NCBI GenBank assembly: GCA_016789885.1
Contig: JAEUPZ010000026.1
Coordinates: 1 to 64,000, forward strand
Length of the DNA: 64,000 nt
DNA from: Chromatiales bacterium
GTDB taxonomy: Bacteria > Pseudomonadota > Gammaproteobacteria > Steroidobacterales > GCA-2729495
Direction: 5' to 3'
Shown here: piece by piece, positions 9,338 through 17,797 of the stretch
Layout: every line of letters begins with the position of its first letter
Numbering within the stretch: position 1 is the first letter of the stretch
Notes under the pieces: generated by a model
What the model saw: the letters and a program-made list of their open reading frames with translations, nothing else
The model's database searches: none
What the model was told of the DNA's origin: nothing
Made by a program: the position numbers and the translations under genes

Positions 9338-10531
9338 TCAGATGTTGATGATGGTCTGGGTGATCTCGTCGAGCGTCGAGATGACCCGGGCGTTGGCCTG
9401 GAAGAGGCGCTGCGCGGTGATGGTGTTCACCAGCTCCTCGGTGAGGTCGACGTTCGAGGTCTCGAGGCCGCCCGACTGGATCAGGCCGAAGGTCGACTCC
9501 GTCGCCTCGCCGAGGGTGGGGTTGCCCGAGTTGAAGGTCTGCTGGAATGACGCGTCGCTGATCTTCAGCAGGCCCTCCGGGTTCGGGAAGTCGGCCAGCG
9601 CGATCTTGCCGATGGCCGTCGAGCGGCCGTTCGAGAACCGCGCCAGCACGACGCCGGTCTGGTCGATCTCGATGTTGCGCAGGCGCCCCTCGGCCTGGCC
9701 GTCCGGGTTCAGGCTGTTGACGACGAAGTTGCCGCCGAACTGCGTGCTGCGCGACAGGTCGAGGCCGATGGTCATCGGCACCGCGCCGTTGCCCGGGTCG
9801 TAGGCCGGGTAGCTCAGCAGGCCGTTGGCCGGCGACGTGACGGTGCCGTTGGCACTGAAGGCCACCGGCTGCGGCGTGCCGCTCACGTTGCCGTCGATGG
9901 CCGTGGCGACGTCCCAGCCGGCGGGCGTCTTGATGAAGAAGTAGGTGGCCGTGTGGGCCACGCCGAGGCTGTCGAAGACGACGGTCGAGGTGCTGTGGTT
10001 GTAGCTCTCGGGGTCGCTGGCCGTGAACGGCGACACGGTCGGCGGCTGCGCGCCGGCCGGCAGGTTGACGTTCATGTCGACCAGCGTCGAGGCGACCGGG
10101 GGCAGCGTCTCGCTCTGGATGCGCAGGTCGATCAGCTGGCCCTGGTTGAACCCGCCGGTGGCGATGGGCTCGTAGACCTGCAGTCGCTCGCCCTCGGCGT
10201 TCTGGACGAAGCCCTGCGGGTTCAGGCCGAAGCTGCCGGCGCGTGAGTACAGCCGGCTGCCGCCGTCGCCCAGCACGAAGAAGCCCTTGCCGCTGATGGC
10301 GAGGTCGAGCTGGCGCTCGGTGATCTCGACGTTGCCCTGGGCGAAGTCCTGGCGGACCTGCGAGAGCCGCACGCCGGCGCCGGTGCCGACCGCGGCGCCC
10401 GTGAAGACGTCGGCGAACTCGGCGCGCGACGACTTGAAGGCCGTGGTGTTGGCGTTGGCGATGTTGTTCGAGGTGACCCGCAGGTCGGTGGTGGCCGAAT
10501 TGAGCCCGCTGAGGGCGACGGAGAATGACAT
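9338..10531 (-). CDS. flgE: Flagellar hook protein FlgE
   Basis: Subunit of the flexible hook. The product has 397 residues. N-terminus MSFSVALSGLNSATTDLRVT with SNNIANANTTAFKSSRAEFADVF, the FlgE-specific AVGTGAGVRLSQVRQDFAQGN and the C-terminal GLETSNVDLTEELVNTITAQR / FQANARVISTLDEITQTII are all present. The middle is the variable, surface-exposed hook domain. The 36-base gap to the flgD stop and common strand support co-transcription from the flgB promoter. Confidence 0.97.
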   Translation of the reverse strand: MSFSVALSGLNSATTDLRVTSNNIANANTTAFKSSRAEFADVFTGAAVGTGAGVRLSQVRQDFAQGNVEITERQLDLAISGKGFFVLGDGGSRLYSRAGSFGLNPQGFVQNAEGERLQVYEPIATGGFNQGQLIDLRIQSETLPPVASTLVDMNVNLPAGAQPPTVSPFTASDPESYNHSTSTVVFDSLGVAHTATYFFIKTPAGWDVATAIDGNVSGTPQPVAFSANGTVTSPANGLLSYPAYDPGNGAVPMTIGLDLSRSTQFGGNFVVNSLNPDGQAEGRLRNIEIDQTGVVLARFSNGRSTAIGKIALADFPNPEGLLKISDASFQQTFNSGNPTLGEATESTFGLIQSGGLETSNVDLTEELVNTITAQRLFQANARVISTLDEITQTIINI

Positions 10532-10567
10532 GGTGTGGTGCTCCTGGTGTCCGCGGTGGCGGTGCCG

Positions 10568-11248
10568 TTACTGGATGGCCTTGATCTGCGCCAGGCGCAG
10601 CTCGCGCCCGGCCTCGGTGGTGATGGTCGAGCTCGCCAGGTCACTGCCCAGCGTGACGCTGGTGACCCGGGTCGAGGAGTAGGTGTCGGCGGCCTGCTCG
10701 GCGTTGCCGCCCTGGGGCGGGATCGCCGCCGTGAACCGGTAGGTGCCGGCCGGCAGCGCGTTGCCCGCGGCGTCGGTGCCGTCCCAGGTGAAGCGGGCGA
10801 GCCCGGCAGCCTGGGGCCCGAGGGGCAGCTGGCGGACGAGCTCGCCCGCCTCGTTGTAGACGCGGACGACGGCCGAGGCCGTGCTGAAGGGCAGGTCGGC
10901 GGCGCCGGCCATCCCCTCGCCCGGGCGCAGCACGCCGGTGTCGCCGCTGACCAGCACGTTGCGGCCGATCAGGCTCGACGCCTGCACGGCCTGGTTCGCA
11001 TAGATCGCCTCCGACAGCTGGCCGACGGCACGGCTCATGCTCTCGAGGCTCGACACCGAGCTGAACTGGGCCAGCTGCGCGACGAACTCGCTGGAGTCGA
11101 GGGGCTTGGTCGGATCCTGGTTCTGCAGCTGCGTGATCATCAGCTGCATGAAGGTGTCCTGCCCGAGCTGGTTGTTGCCGCGGGGGGCGGTCCCGGCCGG
11201 CAGGGCCAGGGAATTGAGGTCGAGTCCGCCTAGGGCCGTGGTGCTCAT
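10568..11248 (-). CDS. flgD: Flagellar hook-capping protein FlgD
   Basis: Scaffold cap needed for polymerisation of the hook. The product has 226 residues. The conserved N-terminal region is visible as NNQLGQDTFMQLMITQLQNQDPTKPLDSSEFVAQLAQFSS (about 24-65), the FlgD signature. The rest forms the FlgD Ig-like/tudor part (RVYNEAGELVRQLPLGPQAAG, FTWDGTDAAGNALPAGTYRF). Placed between flgC and flgE as expected. Confidence 0.96.
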   Translation of the reverse strand: MSTTALGGLDLNSLALPAGTAPRGNNQLGQDTFMQLMITQLQNQDPTKPLDSSEFVAQLAQFSSVSSLESMSRAVGQLSEAIYANQAVQASSLIGRNVLVSGDTGVLRPGEGMAGAADLPFSTASAVVRVYNEAGELVRQLPLGPQAAGLARFTWDGTDAAGNALPAGTYRFTAAIPPQGGNAEQAADTYSSTRVTSVTLGSDLASSTITTEAGRELRLAQIKAIQ

Positions 11249-11280
11249 GTTTCAGTTGCTCCGGTCGGTGGGTGCGCGCG

Positions 11281-11718
11281 CTACTGCCCGATGGACAGCG
11301 TGCGCAGCAGCAGTTCCTTCGAGGTGTTCATCACCTCGACGCTGTTCTCGTACGAGCGCGAGGCCGAGATCATGTTCACCATCTCGTCGACGACGTTGAC
11401 GTTGGACATGTAGACGTAGCCCTCGGCGTCGGCGGAGGGGTGGCCGGGCTGGTAGACCCGCGGCGCCGCCGCGTCGGTCTGGACGACGCCGGCGACGCGC
11501 ACGCCGGCGCTGGCCGGGTCGGCCATGGCACCGGCGCCAGCGCCGGCCCCCATCCCGGCCATCACGGTCTGGAAGACCGGCTGGCGCGAGCGGTAGGCCG
11601 CGGCGGCGCTCCCGGCCACGCTGTTGGCGTTGGCCAGGTTGCTGGCCGTGGCGTTGAGGCGCACGGACTGCGCGCTCATGGCGGAGCCTGCGATGTCGAA
11701 GATCTTGAACATGGACAT
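11281..11718 (-). CDS. flgC: Flagellar proximal rod protein FlgC
   Basis: Rod subunit of 145 residues. MFKIFDIAGSAMSAQSVRLN and TASNLANANSVAGSAAAAYRSRQPVFQTVM are the FlgC N-terminal rod motif and the segment after it. The C-terminal SNVNVVDEMVNMISASRSYENSVEVMNTSKELLLRTL is the diagnostic end. The gene begins two bases after the flgB stop, so the two are probably translationally coupled. Confidence 0.96.
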   Translation of the reverse strand: MSMFKIFDIAGSAMSAQSVRLNATASNLANANSVAGSAAAAYRSRQPVFQTVMAGMGAGAGAGAMADPASAGVRVAGVVQTDAAAPRVYQPGHPSADAEGYVYMSNVNVVDEMVNMISASRSYENSVEVMNTSKELLLRTLSIGQ

Positions 11719-11720
11719 GG

Positions 11721-12119
11721 TCAGCGTCCTCCGTTGATCGCGGCCCGCAGCCCGGCGATGCGGGCCTGCAGGAAGGTCAGGCTGGTCTGGTAGCGCACGG
11801 ACGTCTCGGCGAAGGCCGCGTTCTCGCGCTGGGCATCGACCGTGTTGCCGTCGGCGGACGGCTGGTCGGGGACCCTGTATAGAGGAGTGCCACGCCCGGC
11901 CGCGCCGCCGGCATTGATGTGCCCCGGCGCCGTGGCCGCGAGCGGCAGGCCGCCGCCGGCCTCGGCCCCCGACATGGCGGCGCGGAAGTCGAGGTCGCGG
12001 GCCTTGTATCCCGGCGTGTCGGCGTTGGCGATGTTGTCGGCGAGCAGCTCGAGGCGCTGGTGCGCGACGCCGAGGGCGCGTCCGTGCAGGTCGAGCATTC
12101 CGTACATGTCGAGGGGCAT
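11721..12119 (-). CDS. flgB: Flagellar proximal rod protein FlgB
   Basis: First gene of the rod-hook operon. Start chosen at the ATG at 12119, preceded by GGGAGG, giving 132 residues, the usual FlgB length. A longer open frame extends to 12380 but reads through the promoter region. Features are LELLADNIANADTPGYKARDLDF (rod motif) and the C-terminal TSVRYQTSLTFLQARIAGLRAAI. Transcription most likely begins at the sigma54 promoter 32 bases upstream. Confidence 0.95.
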   Translation of the reverse strand: MPLDMYGMLDLHGRALGVAHQRLELLADNIANADTPGYKARDLDFRAAMSGAEAGGGLPLAATAPGHINAGGAAGRGTPLYRVPDQPSADGNTVDAQRENAAFAETSVRYQTSLTFLQARIAGLRAAINGGR

Positions 12120-12150
12120 GGCCACCTCCCGTGGGTCCTGCCCGGACTCC

Positions 12151-12166
12151 TGCAAGGCCCGTGCCA
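12151..12166 (-). promoter_or_regulatory. Sigma54 promoter of the flgB-L operon
   Basis: On the minus strand the sequence reads TGGCACGGGCCTTGCA, a full match to the -24/-12 consensus TGGCAYG-N4-TTGCW, 32 bases before the flgB ATG. In polarly flagellated Gammaproteobacteria the middle-class rod/hook operon is known to need RpoN and an enhancer-binding activator (FleQ/FlrC type). The activator genes are outside this window. Confidence 0.85.
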
Positions 12167-12286
12167 GCCTGCCGTCCAACCCCCGAGGGCGGGAATTACC
12201 GGCCCGTGGCGGCAAGGGCTCGCCGGCGGCCGGCAGGGGGCTGCCGCCCGCTTGCCGCCCGGGGCCGGCACCGCGCCGTCGGCTTT

Positions 12287-12302
12287 CGGCATGGAACTTG
12301 CA
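12287..12302 (+). promoter_or_regulatory. Sigma54-like promoter in front of flgA
   Basis: CGGCATGGAACTTGCA matches the -24/-12 consensus at all core positions (GG, 10 bases, GC) except the first T. It faces flgA and lies back to back with the flgB promoter. The predicted start of transcription (about 12313) would be only some 4 bases before the flgA ATG, so the message would be almost leaderless. That reduces confidence that this element drives flgA as annotated. Confidence 0.55.
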
Positions 12303-12316
12303 AAGCTCCATTCCGC

Positions 12317-13072
12317 ATGGGCACTCGCACGCAACGAACCCGCGGAGCCGGCAGCGTCCGGCGCTGGCTGACGGCGGCACTGCTGCTGGCGGCGCTGGGG
12401 CCTGCGGCCCGGGCCGCCACGCCCGGCCCTGCGCTGCAGCCCGTGGGCGCCATCCAGGCCGCTGCGGCCGCGGCGGCGCGGGAGTTCATTGCCCGCGATC
12501 CTGCGAATGCCGGGCTCGATGCCGAGGCTGCCCCGCCAGATCCGCGCCTGCGCCTGCGGGCCTGCGGCCAGCCGCTGGCGGCGGCCGTGGCGGGTGGCCA
12601 GCCCGCCTCCACGCGCCTGACCGTGGAGGTGCGCTGTGGCGCGCCCGAGGCCTGGCGGCTCTACGTGCCGGTGCAGGTTTCCGGCAGCCGGCCCGTGGCG
12701 GTGGCCGCCCGGGCGCTGGCGCGCGACACGATTCTGGCGGCCGGCGACGTCCGGTTGGCGCCCCGCGACATCGGGGCGTCGGGCTACGGCACGTTCACGA
12801 GCCTCGCCGACCTGGTCGGCCAGCGGCTCCGCCGCGACCTCGCCGCGGGTGCTGTGCTGGTGCCGGGCCTCCTGGACCGGCCGCCCCTGGTCCGGCGCGG
12901 CCAGGAAGTCATGCTCGAGGCCCGCGCTGCCGGGCTGACCGTCCGCATGGCCGGGGTGGCGCGGCGGGACGGCCGCCTCGGCGAGACGATCCCCGTAGAG
13001 AACATAAGTTCCGGCGAGGTGCGGGAGGCCATCGTGCGCTCCGCGAAGTCGGTCGAAGTGCTGATCCGGTGA
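12317..13072 (+). CDS. flgA: Flagellar P-ring chaperone FlgA
   Basis: Periplasmic chaperone that assists FlgI assembly into the P-ring. From the ATG at 12317 the product has 251 residues with a signal peptide (VRRWLTAALLLAALGPAARAA). The SAF-type core is visible as PVQVSGSRPVAVAARALARDTILAAGDVRLAPRDIG. The C-terminus VMLEARAAGLTVRMAGVARRDGRLGETIPVENISSGEVREAIV is characteristic of FlgA. Transcribed divergently from flgB and followed after 67 bases by flgM. Confidence 0.93.
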   Translation: MGTRTQRTRGAGSVRRWLTAALLLAALGPAARAATPGPALQPVGAIQAAAAAAAREFIARDPANAGLDAEAAPPDPRLRLRACGQPLAAAVAGGQPASTRLTVEVRCGAPEAWRLYVPVQVSGSRPVAVAARALARDTILAAGDVRLAPRDIGASGYGTFTSLADLVGQRLRRDLAAGAVLVPGLLDRPPLVRRGQEVMLEARAAGLTVRMAGVARRDGRLGETIPVENISSGEVREAIVRSAKSVEVLIR

Positions 13073-13090
13073 GGAACCTGAAGTGATCCC

Positions 13091-13117
13091 TAAAGTGATG
13101 GTCGGCGCTGCCGATAT
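13091..13117 (+). promoter_or_regulatory. Sigma28 (FliA) promoter of flgM
   Basis: TAAAGTGA (13091-13098), an 11-base spacer and GCCGATAT (13110-13117) match the FliA consensus TAAAGTTT-N11-GCCGATAA at nearly every position. It lies 22 bases before the flgM ATG. A sigma28-dependent flgM gives the usual autoregulatory loop, because FlgM is the anti-sigma28 factor. Confidence 0.88.
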
Positions 13118-13139
13118 AAGGCCCCGGGAGAGTGGACCG

Positions 13140-13448
13140 ATGGGCGACAACAGGATCAATCCCTATGGGCCCGGCCCCGAGACCGCGGCGGCGCGGTCCC
13201 GTGGCGTGTCCCGGGGGGGTGAGGCGGCGACCGGGCGACCGGCGGGGGGCACCTCCGGCGGGGGCGACAGCCTGCGCCTGACGGACACGGCGACGCTGCT
13301 CCGCCAGGCCGAGGCGCGCCTCAAGGCCCAGCCGGACGTCGATGCGGCCCGGGTCGAGGCCATCCGCCAGCGCATCGACGCCGGGCAGTACCAGGTCGAC
13401 GCCGAGCGCCTGGCCGCGCGCCTGCTGCGCTTCGAACAGGCGCTGTGA
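13140..13448 (+). CDS. flgM: Anti-sigma28 factor FlgM
   Basis: Holds FliA (sigma28) inactive until the hook-basal body is complete and FlgM is exported. The product from the ATG at 13140 has 102 residues. The first half is disordered, Gly/Ala/Arg-rich. The second half has the FlgM helices (LRLTDTATLLRQAEARLKAQPDVDAARVEAIRQRIDAGQYQVDAERLAARLLRFEQAL), where sigma28 binds in known homologues. The longer frame beginning at 13083 would start inside the promoter and is rejected. Confidence 0.92.
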   Translation: MGDNRINPYGPGPETAAARSRGVSRGGEAATGRPAGGTSGGGDSLRLTDTATLLRQAEARLKAQPDVDAARVEAIRQRIDAGQYQVDAERLAARLLRFEQAL

Positions 13449-13476
13449 GCCGTCTCGCGGCGCCATCAGCCCTGAC

Positions 13477-13893
13477 ATGAGCCCTGAATTGATCGAGCGG
13501 GAGATCGCCGCCCTCGGTGCCGTCGAGGCCGCCCTGCGTGACGAGCGCCAGGCCCTCGAGGCCCGCGATGCCGCTGCGCTGCTCGCCGCCACCGACCGCA
13601 AGGCCGCGGCCCTGGCGGCTGCGGCGGAACTGACGGCTGGTCGCGAGCCGCTGGCCGGCACCACGGCCGCCGCGGCCGGGACGCCGCGCTACGCGGCGGT
13701 GCGGGCGCTGGCCCGGCGCTGCCGCGAGCTGAACGATGCGAACGGCGCGCTGATCCGCGCCCAGCGCCAGCGCGTCGAAGGCCTGCTGGCCGTGCTGACC
13801 GGGGGAGCCGCTGCCGCGCCCGCCACCTACCAGGCCGACGGCACGCGGGTTGCCGCGCGCCGCTCACCGCGCGGGCCCCTCGCCACCGCGTGA
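13477..13893 (+). CDS. flgN: Flagellar export chaperone FlgN
   Basis: Cytoplasmic chaperone for FlgK and FlgL. The 138-residue product is mostly helical (LIEREIAALGAVEAALRDERQALEARDAAALLAATDRKAAALAA, RCRELNDANGALIRAQRQRVEGLLAVL), matching the FlgN coiled-coil with the conserved N-A-L-I-x-x-N/Q region. Sequence identity in this family is low, so identification leans on its position 28 bases after flgM and on length. The tail (ADGTRVAARRSPRGPLATA) is likely the substrate-release end. Confidence 0.85.
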   Translation: MSPELIEREIAALGAVEAALRDERQALEARDAAALLAATDRKAAALAAAAELTAGREPLAGTTAAAAGTPRYAAVRALARRCRELNDANGALIRAQRQRVEGLLAVLTGGAAAAPATYQADGTRVAARRSPRGPLATA

Positions 13894-14010
13894 CTGCCGC
13901 TGCTGCCTGACCCGTGCCCGGTGGGGCAGGGCCGTGGCCGCAATCCGGGGGGCTGCCGACCGCGACCGCGGGCGGCGGCCGACGATCAAGGGACGCCGGT
14001 GCTGCCGGCG

Positions 14011-14892
14011 TCAGCGGCCGCTGATGACGGCCCTGACCTTCTCGATCTCCGCCTCGCTGTCCTGCAGGACCTCGCCGAACGGCGTCGTCCCGAAGCGGAT
14101 GGCGAGCGCCGTGGCGCCCGTCCCGGCGTCGACCCGACCCTGCTGCATGGCGTGGCGGACCTTGGCGACACCCAGCAGGCGGGTCAGCAGCGGCATGGTC
14201 GCTGGATCCTGCCCGGCCAGCGCGTCCTGCTGCTCGACGGCCTCGCAGAGGTGGCCGGGGCTCCGCCAGGTCTCGAGGATCGCCCGCCCGATGGCCGGCT
14301 GCCACGACGCGATGGTGTCGGCCCAGTCGCCGTCAGCGCCCAGCGGGATCCCCTCGCGGTGCGCCGAGGTCAGCACGTAGAGGCCGCCGAGCTGGTGGAA
14401 GAGGCCGGCGGCCAGCGCCTCGTCGGGGCGCATGCCGGCGATCCGGCGGCTGGCCACGTAGGCGATGGCCGCGACACCCGTGCTGTCGCTCCAGATGCGG
14501 ACAAGGTGCGGGCGGATCGGCTCGAGCCACGCCTGCTGCCCGAGCTGGCGCATGGCGAAGGTCGTCGCGGTGCTGCGCACGACGTTGAAGCCGAGCAGCG
14601 TGATGGCGGCCCGCAGGTCGCTCACGGGCCGGCCGGCGGCGTTGAACGCCGCCGAGTTGGCCAGCTGCACGAGCCGCGCGCCCAGGGCCGGCTCGGCGCT
14701 GACCAGGCGGACCAGGTCCCGGGCGTCGGTGCGCTCGTCCCCCAGGGCCCGGTGCAGGCGCACGACCACGTCCGGAAAGCCTGGCAGCTCCAGGTCGTTG
14801 GCCAGGTCGCCGGCGAGGCGGCGCACGAAGTCGAACAGGTTGAGCGCGGCGGCGGGCGCCTCGCGGCGCGCCGTTGCGGAGTCCATCGGCAT
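14011..14892 (-). CDS. HDOD domain protein
   Basis: The 293-residue product is essentially one HDOD domain, the metal-site-poor relative of HD phosphohydrolases that often acts in signalling next to motility genes. Recognisable parts are LELPGFPDVVVRLHRALGDERTDARDLVRLVSAEPALGARLVQLANSAAF (HDOD entry motif), ITLLGFNVVRSTATTFAMRQL and GLFHQLGGLYVLTSAH, where a canonical HD pair would be but is absent. It converges on flgN. Start is the ATG at 14892 or 14886. Target unknown; a role in motility control is inference from position. Confidence 0.85.
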   Translation of the reverse strand: MPMDSATARREAPAAALNLFDFVRRLAGDLANDLELPGFPDVVVRLHRALGDERTDARDLVRLVSAEPALGARLVQLANSAAFNAAGRPVSDLRAAITLLGFNVVRSTATTFAMRQLGQQAWLEPIRPHLVRIWSDSTGVAAIAYVASRRIAGMRPDEALAAGLFHQLGGLYVLTSAHREGIPLGADGDWADTIASWQPAIGRAILETWRSPGHLCEAVEQQDALAGQDPATMPLLTRLLGVAKVRHAMQQGRVDAGTGATALAIRFGTTPFGEVLQDSEAEIEKVRAVISGR

Positions 14893-15068
14893 GGTCGTTC
14901 CTGCCCGGGGAGACGCCCGGATTATCCGGCCGGGGCCGCGGTGCCGACCGGAACTGGATCCCGTTCCGGCCCACGCCCGTCCGGCTGCCTGCGGCAACTC
15001 CCGGCTGGCAACCGGCATCGCCTCCGGCCACAATAGGTTTCCCACAGCACACACCACGGAGTTCAGCC

Positions 15069-15515
15069 ATGGCGACGGACGCGGTCATCGTTTTCCCGAC
15101 CGACTTCTCGGGCAGTTCCCTGGCTGCGCTGCCGTGGGCGAAGCGGATGGCCGCGTCGCTCAACGCCCGCATCGACTGCGTGTACGTCGTCGAGGAGCCC
15201 CAGGTGTACGCGACCCTCGACATGGGCCCGGTGCCGATCCCGTCGACCGACGAGCTGGTGGCCTCGGCGCGGTCGCGCCTTGCCGACTTCGTCGCCAGCA
15301 ACCTGGCGGGCCAGTCGCCGGCGCCGGCCCAGGCCGTGCTGGTGGGCCGCCCCGCCGACGAGATCGTCGGCTATGCCCGCGACCGGTCGGCGCAGCTCAT
15401 CATCATGGCGACCCACGGCTACAGCGGCGTCAAGCACGTGCTCCTCGGCAGCACCACCGAGTCGGTGCTGCGGCACGCCGGCTGCCCGGTGTTGTCGATC
15501 CGCAGCGGCGACTGA
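15069..15515 (+). CDS. Universal stress protein (UspA family)
   Basis: Single-domain UspA-like protein of 148 residues. It has the first strand VIVFPTDFSGSSLAALPWAK and the ATP-loop region IIMATHGYSGVKHVLLGSTTESVLRHAGCPVLSI, which indicates the nucleotide-binding type. It precedes the polyamine block by 64 bases and may be read into it. A second, clearly related copy lies at 36011-36460 (shared VFPTDFS, GRPAD, LGST.E, CPVLS). Confidence 0.93.
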   Translation: MATDAVIVFPTDFSGSSLAALPWAKRMAASLNARIDCVYVVEEPQVYATLDMGPVPIPSTDELVASARSRLADFVASNLAGQSPAPAQAVLVGRPADEIVGYARDRSAQLIIMATHGYSGVKHVLLGSTTESVLRHAGCPVLSIRSGD

Positions 15516-15579
15516 CCCCGTGGAGGTCGCGGGCGCCGCGATCCGGCGGCGCCCGGCCTGCATTGTCTAGAATCCGGGC

Positions 15580-16641
15580 ATGAGCAATCCCGAGACGACG
15601 TCGTGGCCGGCTGCCGCCGGCTACCGCATGCCCGCCGAGTGGCAGCCGCACCAGGCCACCTGGCTCTCCTGGCCCCACAACCCGGAAACCTGGCCCGGCT
15701 GCCTGCCCGAGGTCGAGCGCGTCATGGCCCAGGCCGTCTCGGCGCTGGCCACCGGCGAGACCGTGCACATCAACGTGAAGGACGCCACCCACGCCCGGCA
15801 CGTCGAGGGCCTGCTGGCCGGCAAGGCGCCCCAGGGGCGTGTCGTCCTGCACCAGTTCCCGACCAACGACGCCTGGTGCCGCGACCACGGCGCCATCTTC
15901 GTCACGCGGCCCGCGTCCCGGGGCGAGCCGCTGCTGGCCCTCGATTTCCAGTACAACGCCTGGGGTGGCAAGTACCCGCCCTTCGACCTCGACAACGCCA
16001 TCCCGGGCCGCATGGCGGGCTTCCTCGGCGTGCCGTCCCGCGCCATCGACATGATCCTCGAGGGTGGCTCCGTCGAGGTGAACGGCGCCGGCACGGTGCT
16101 GACGACGGAGCAGTGCCTCCTCAACGAGAACCGCAACCCGCACCTGTCGCGGGCGCAGATCGAGGAGCGCCTGCGCGGGTACCTGGGCGTGGAGCAGGTC
16201 GTCTGGCTCGGTGACGGCATCGTCGGCGACGACACCGACGGTCACATCGACGACCTCACGCGCTTCGTCGCCGAGGACACCGTCGTGACGGTCGTCGAGG
16301 CCGACCCGGCCGACGCCAACTACGCGGCGCTCCGGGACAACCGCGAGCGGCTGGCCGCCGTGACCCTCGCCGACGGGCGGCCGCTCCGCGTCATCGAGCT
16401 GCCGATGCCGGCGCCGGTGGTCCGCGACGGCGTGCGGCTGCCGGCCAGCTACGCCAACTTCTACGTCGGCAACCGTGCCGTGCTGCTGCCGACCTTCGAC
16501 TGCCCGGCCGACGAGGAGGCCGCCGCGATCCTCGCACGCTGCTTCCCGGGGCGGCGGATCGTGGGTCTCGACTGCCGCCCCGTCGTCGTCGGGCTCGGCA
16601 CCTTCCACTGCCTGACGCAGCAGGTGCCCGCCGCCGGCTGA
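15580..16641 (+). CDS. aguA: Agmatine deiminase
   Basis: Converts agmatine to N-carbamoylputrescine plus ammonia. The 353-residue product carries the family signatures: RMPAEWQPHQATWLSWPHN, DAWCRDHGAIFV, DDTDGHIDDLTRFV, NFYVGNRAVLLPTF and the C-terminal GTFHCLTQQVP, whose Cys344 is the expected nucleophile of this guanidine-modifying fold. It opens a rightward run of polyamine genes (deoxyhypusine-synthase-like, speA, aguB), so its partner enzymes are all adjacent. Confidence 0.95.
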   Translation: MSNPETTSWPAAAGYRMPAEWQPHQATWLSWPHNPETWPGCLPEVERVMAQAVSALATGETVHINVKDATHARHVEGLLAGKAPQGRVVLHQFPTNDAWCRDHGAIFVTRPASRGEPLLALDFQYNAWGGKYPPFDLDNAIPGRMAGFLGVPSRAIDMILEGGSVEVNGAGTVLTTEQCLLNENRNPHLSRAQIEERLRGYLGVEQVVWLGDGIVGDDTDGHIDDLTRFVAEDTVVTVVEADPADANYAALRDNRERLAAVTLADGRPLRVIELPMPAPVVRDGVRLPASYANFYVGNRAVLLPTFDCPADEEAAAILARCFPGRRIVGLDCRPVVVGLGTFHCLTQQVPAAG

Positions 16642-16790
16642 GCGCCGTGGCCGCGCGGCGGTATTGTCGGGCCGGCCGCTATTCCCTAAGCTTGGCGACG
16701 CCGCCTGGCCCGCCGCCACGCGCGCCAGAGGGCGGCGCTGTGCCCGCGCCGCGATCCTTCCCTTCCCAGCTTCCCGCCCGGTGACCGCCC

Positions 16791-17762
16791 ATGGCTGAAA
16801 TCAGCAGGTTCGTCCATCACCATTTCCGTCACTTCAACTCGGCGGCGCTGGTCGACGCGGCCGACGCCTACGTGCGCCACCTCGAGGGCGGCGGGAAGAT
16901 GCTCGTCACCCTCGCCGGCGCCATGAGCAGCGGCGAGCTGGGGCTGTCGCTGGCCGAGATGATCCGCCAGGACAAGGTGCATGCCATCTCCTGCACCGGC
17001 GCCAACCTCGAGGAAGACGTCTTCAACCTGGTGGCCCACGACCACTACGTGCGCATCCCGAACTACCGCGAGCTGTCGGCCGCCGACGAGGAGGCGCTGC
17101 TCGCCCGGCACCTGAACCGCGTCACCGACACCTGCATCCCCGAAGAGGAGGCGATCCGCCGCATCGAGCGGGCGATCCTCGACGAGTGGACTGGCGCCGA
17201 CCGCCGGGGCGAGCGCTACTTCCCCCACGAGTTCTTCTACCGGCTGCTGCGCTCCGGCGCCCTGCGCGAGCACTACCAGATCGACCCGAAGGACAGCTGG
17301 CTCGTGGCGGCCTGCGAGAAGAACCTGCCGATCTTCGTGCCCGGCTGGGAGGACTCGACCCTCGGCAACATCTTCGCGAGCCACGTGATCACCGGCGACG
17401 TGAAGAACGTGCACACGGTGCGCACCGGCATCGAGTACATGGTCGAGCTGGCCGCCTGGTACCAGGGGCTCTGCCGCCGGCACTCCATCGGCTTCTTCCA
17501 GGTCGGCGGCGGCATCGCCGGCGACTTCCCCATCTGCGTGGTGCCGATGCTCGAGCAGGACCTGCACGTGCATGACATCCCGCGCTGGGGCTACTTCTGC
17601 CAGATCAGCGATTCGACGACGAGCTACGGCTCGTACTCCGGCGCGGTGCCCAACGAGAAGATCACCTGGGGCAAGCTCGCCGCCGACACGCCGAAGTTCA
17701 TCATCGAGTCCGACGCGACCATCGTCGCGCCGCTCATCTTCGCCTGCGTGCTCGGCCAGTAG
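16791..17762 (+). CDS. Deoxyhypusine-synthase-like protein (probable homospermidine synthase)
   Basis: The 323-residue product belongs to the deoxyhypusine synthase fold: MLVTLAGAMSSGELGLSLAEMI, HAISCTGANLEEDVFNLVAHDHYVRIPNYR, FQVGGGIAGDFPICVVP and the C-terminal YSGAVPNEKITWGKLAADTPKFI. The last contains WGK with Lys295 at the position of the enzyme-imine lysine of eukaryotic DHS. Bacteria lack eIF5A, and bacterial members have been shown to make homospermidine or act on related polyamines. Position between aguA and speA fits use of putrescine or spermidine with NAD. Exact substrate is inference. Confidence 0.88.
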   Translation: MAEISRFVHHHFRHFNSAALVDAADAYVRHLEGGGKMLVTLAGAMSSGELGLSLAEMIRQDKVHAISCTGANLEEDVFNLVAHDHYVRIPNYRELSAADEEALLARHLNRVTDTCIPEEEAIRRIERAILDEWTGADRRGERYFPHEFFYRLLRSGALREHYQIDPKDSWLVAACEKNLPIFVPGWEDSTLGNIFASHVITGDVKNVHTVRTGIEYMVELAAWYQGLCRRHSIGFFQVGGGIAGDFPICVVPMLEQDLHVHDIPRWGYFCQISDSTTSYGSYSGAVPNEKITWGKLAADTPKFIIESDATIVAPLIFACVLGQ

Positions 17763-17797
17763 CCGGCCGCGCCCACCCCGACCCTGAGGACCCCAAG

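Noticed and set aside
14893..15068. Sigma28-like -10 (GCCGGATAA on the minus strand) upstream of the HDOD gene
   Set aside because: It has an extra G within the -10 box and no AAAG-type -35 element at the right distance.
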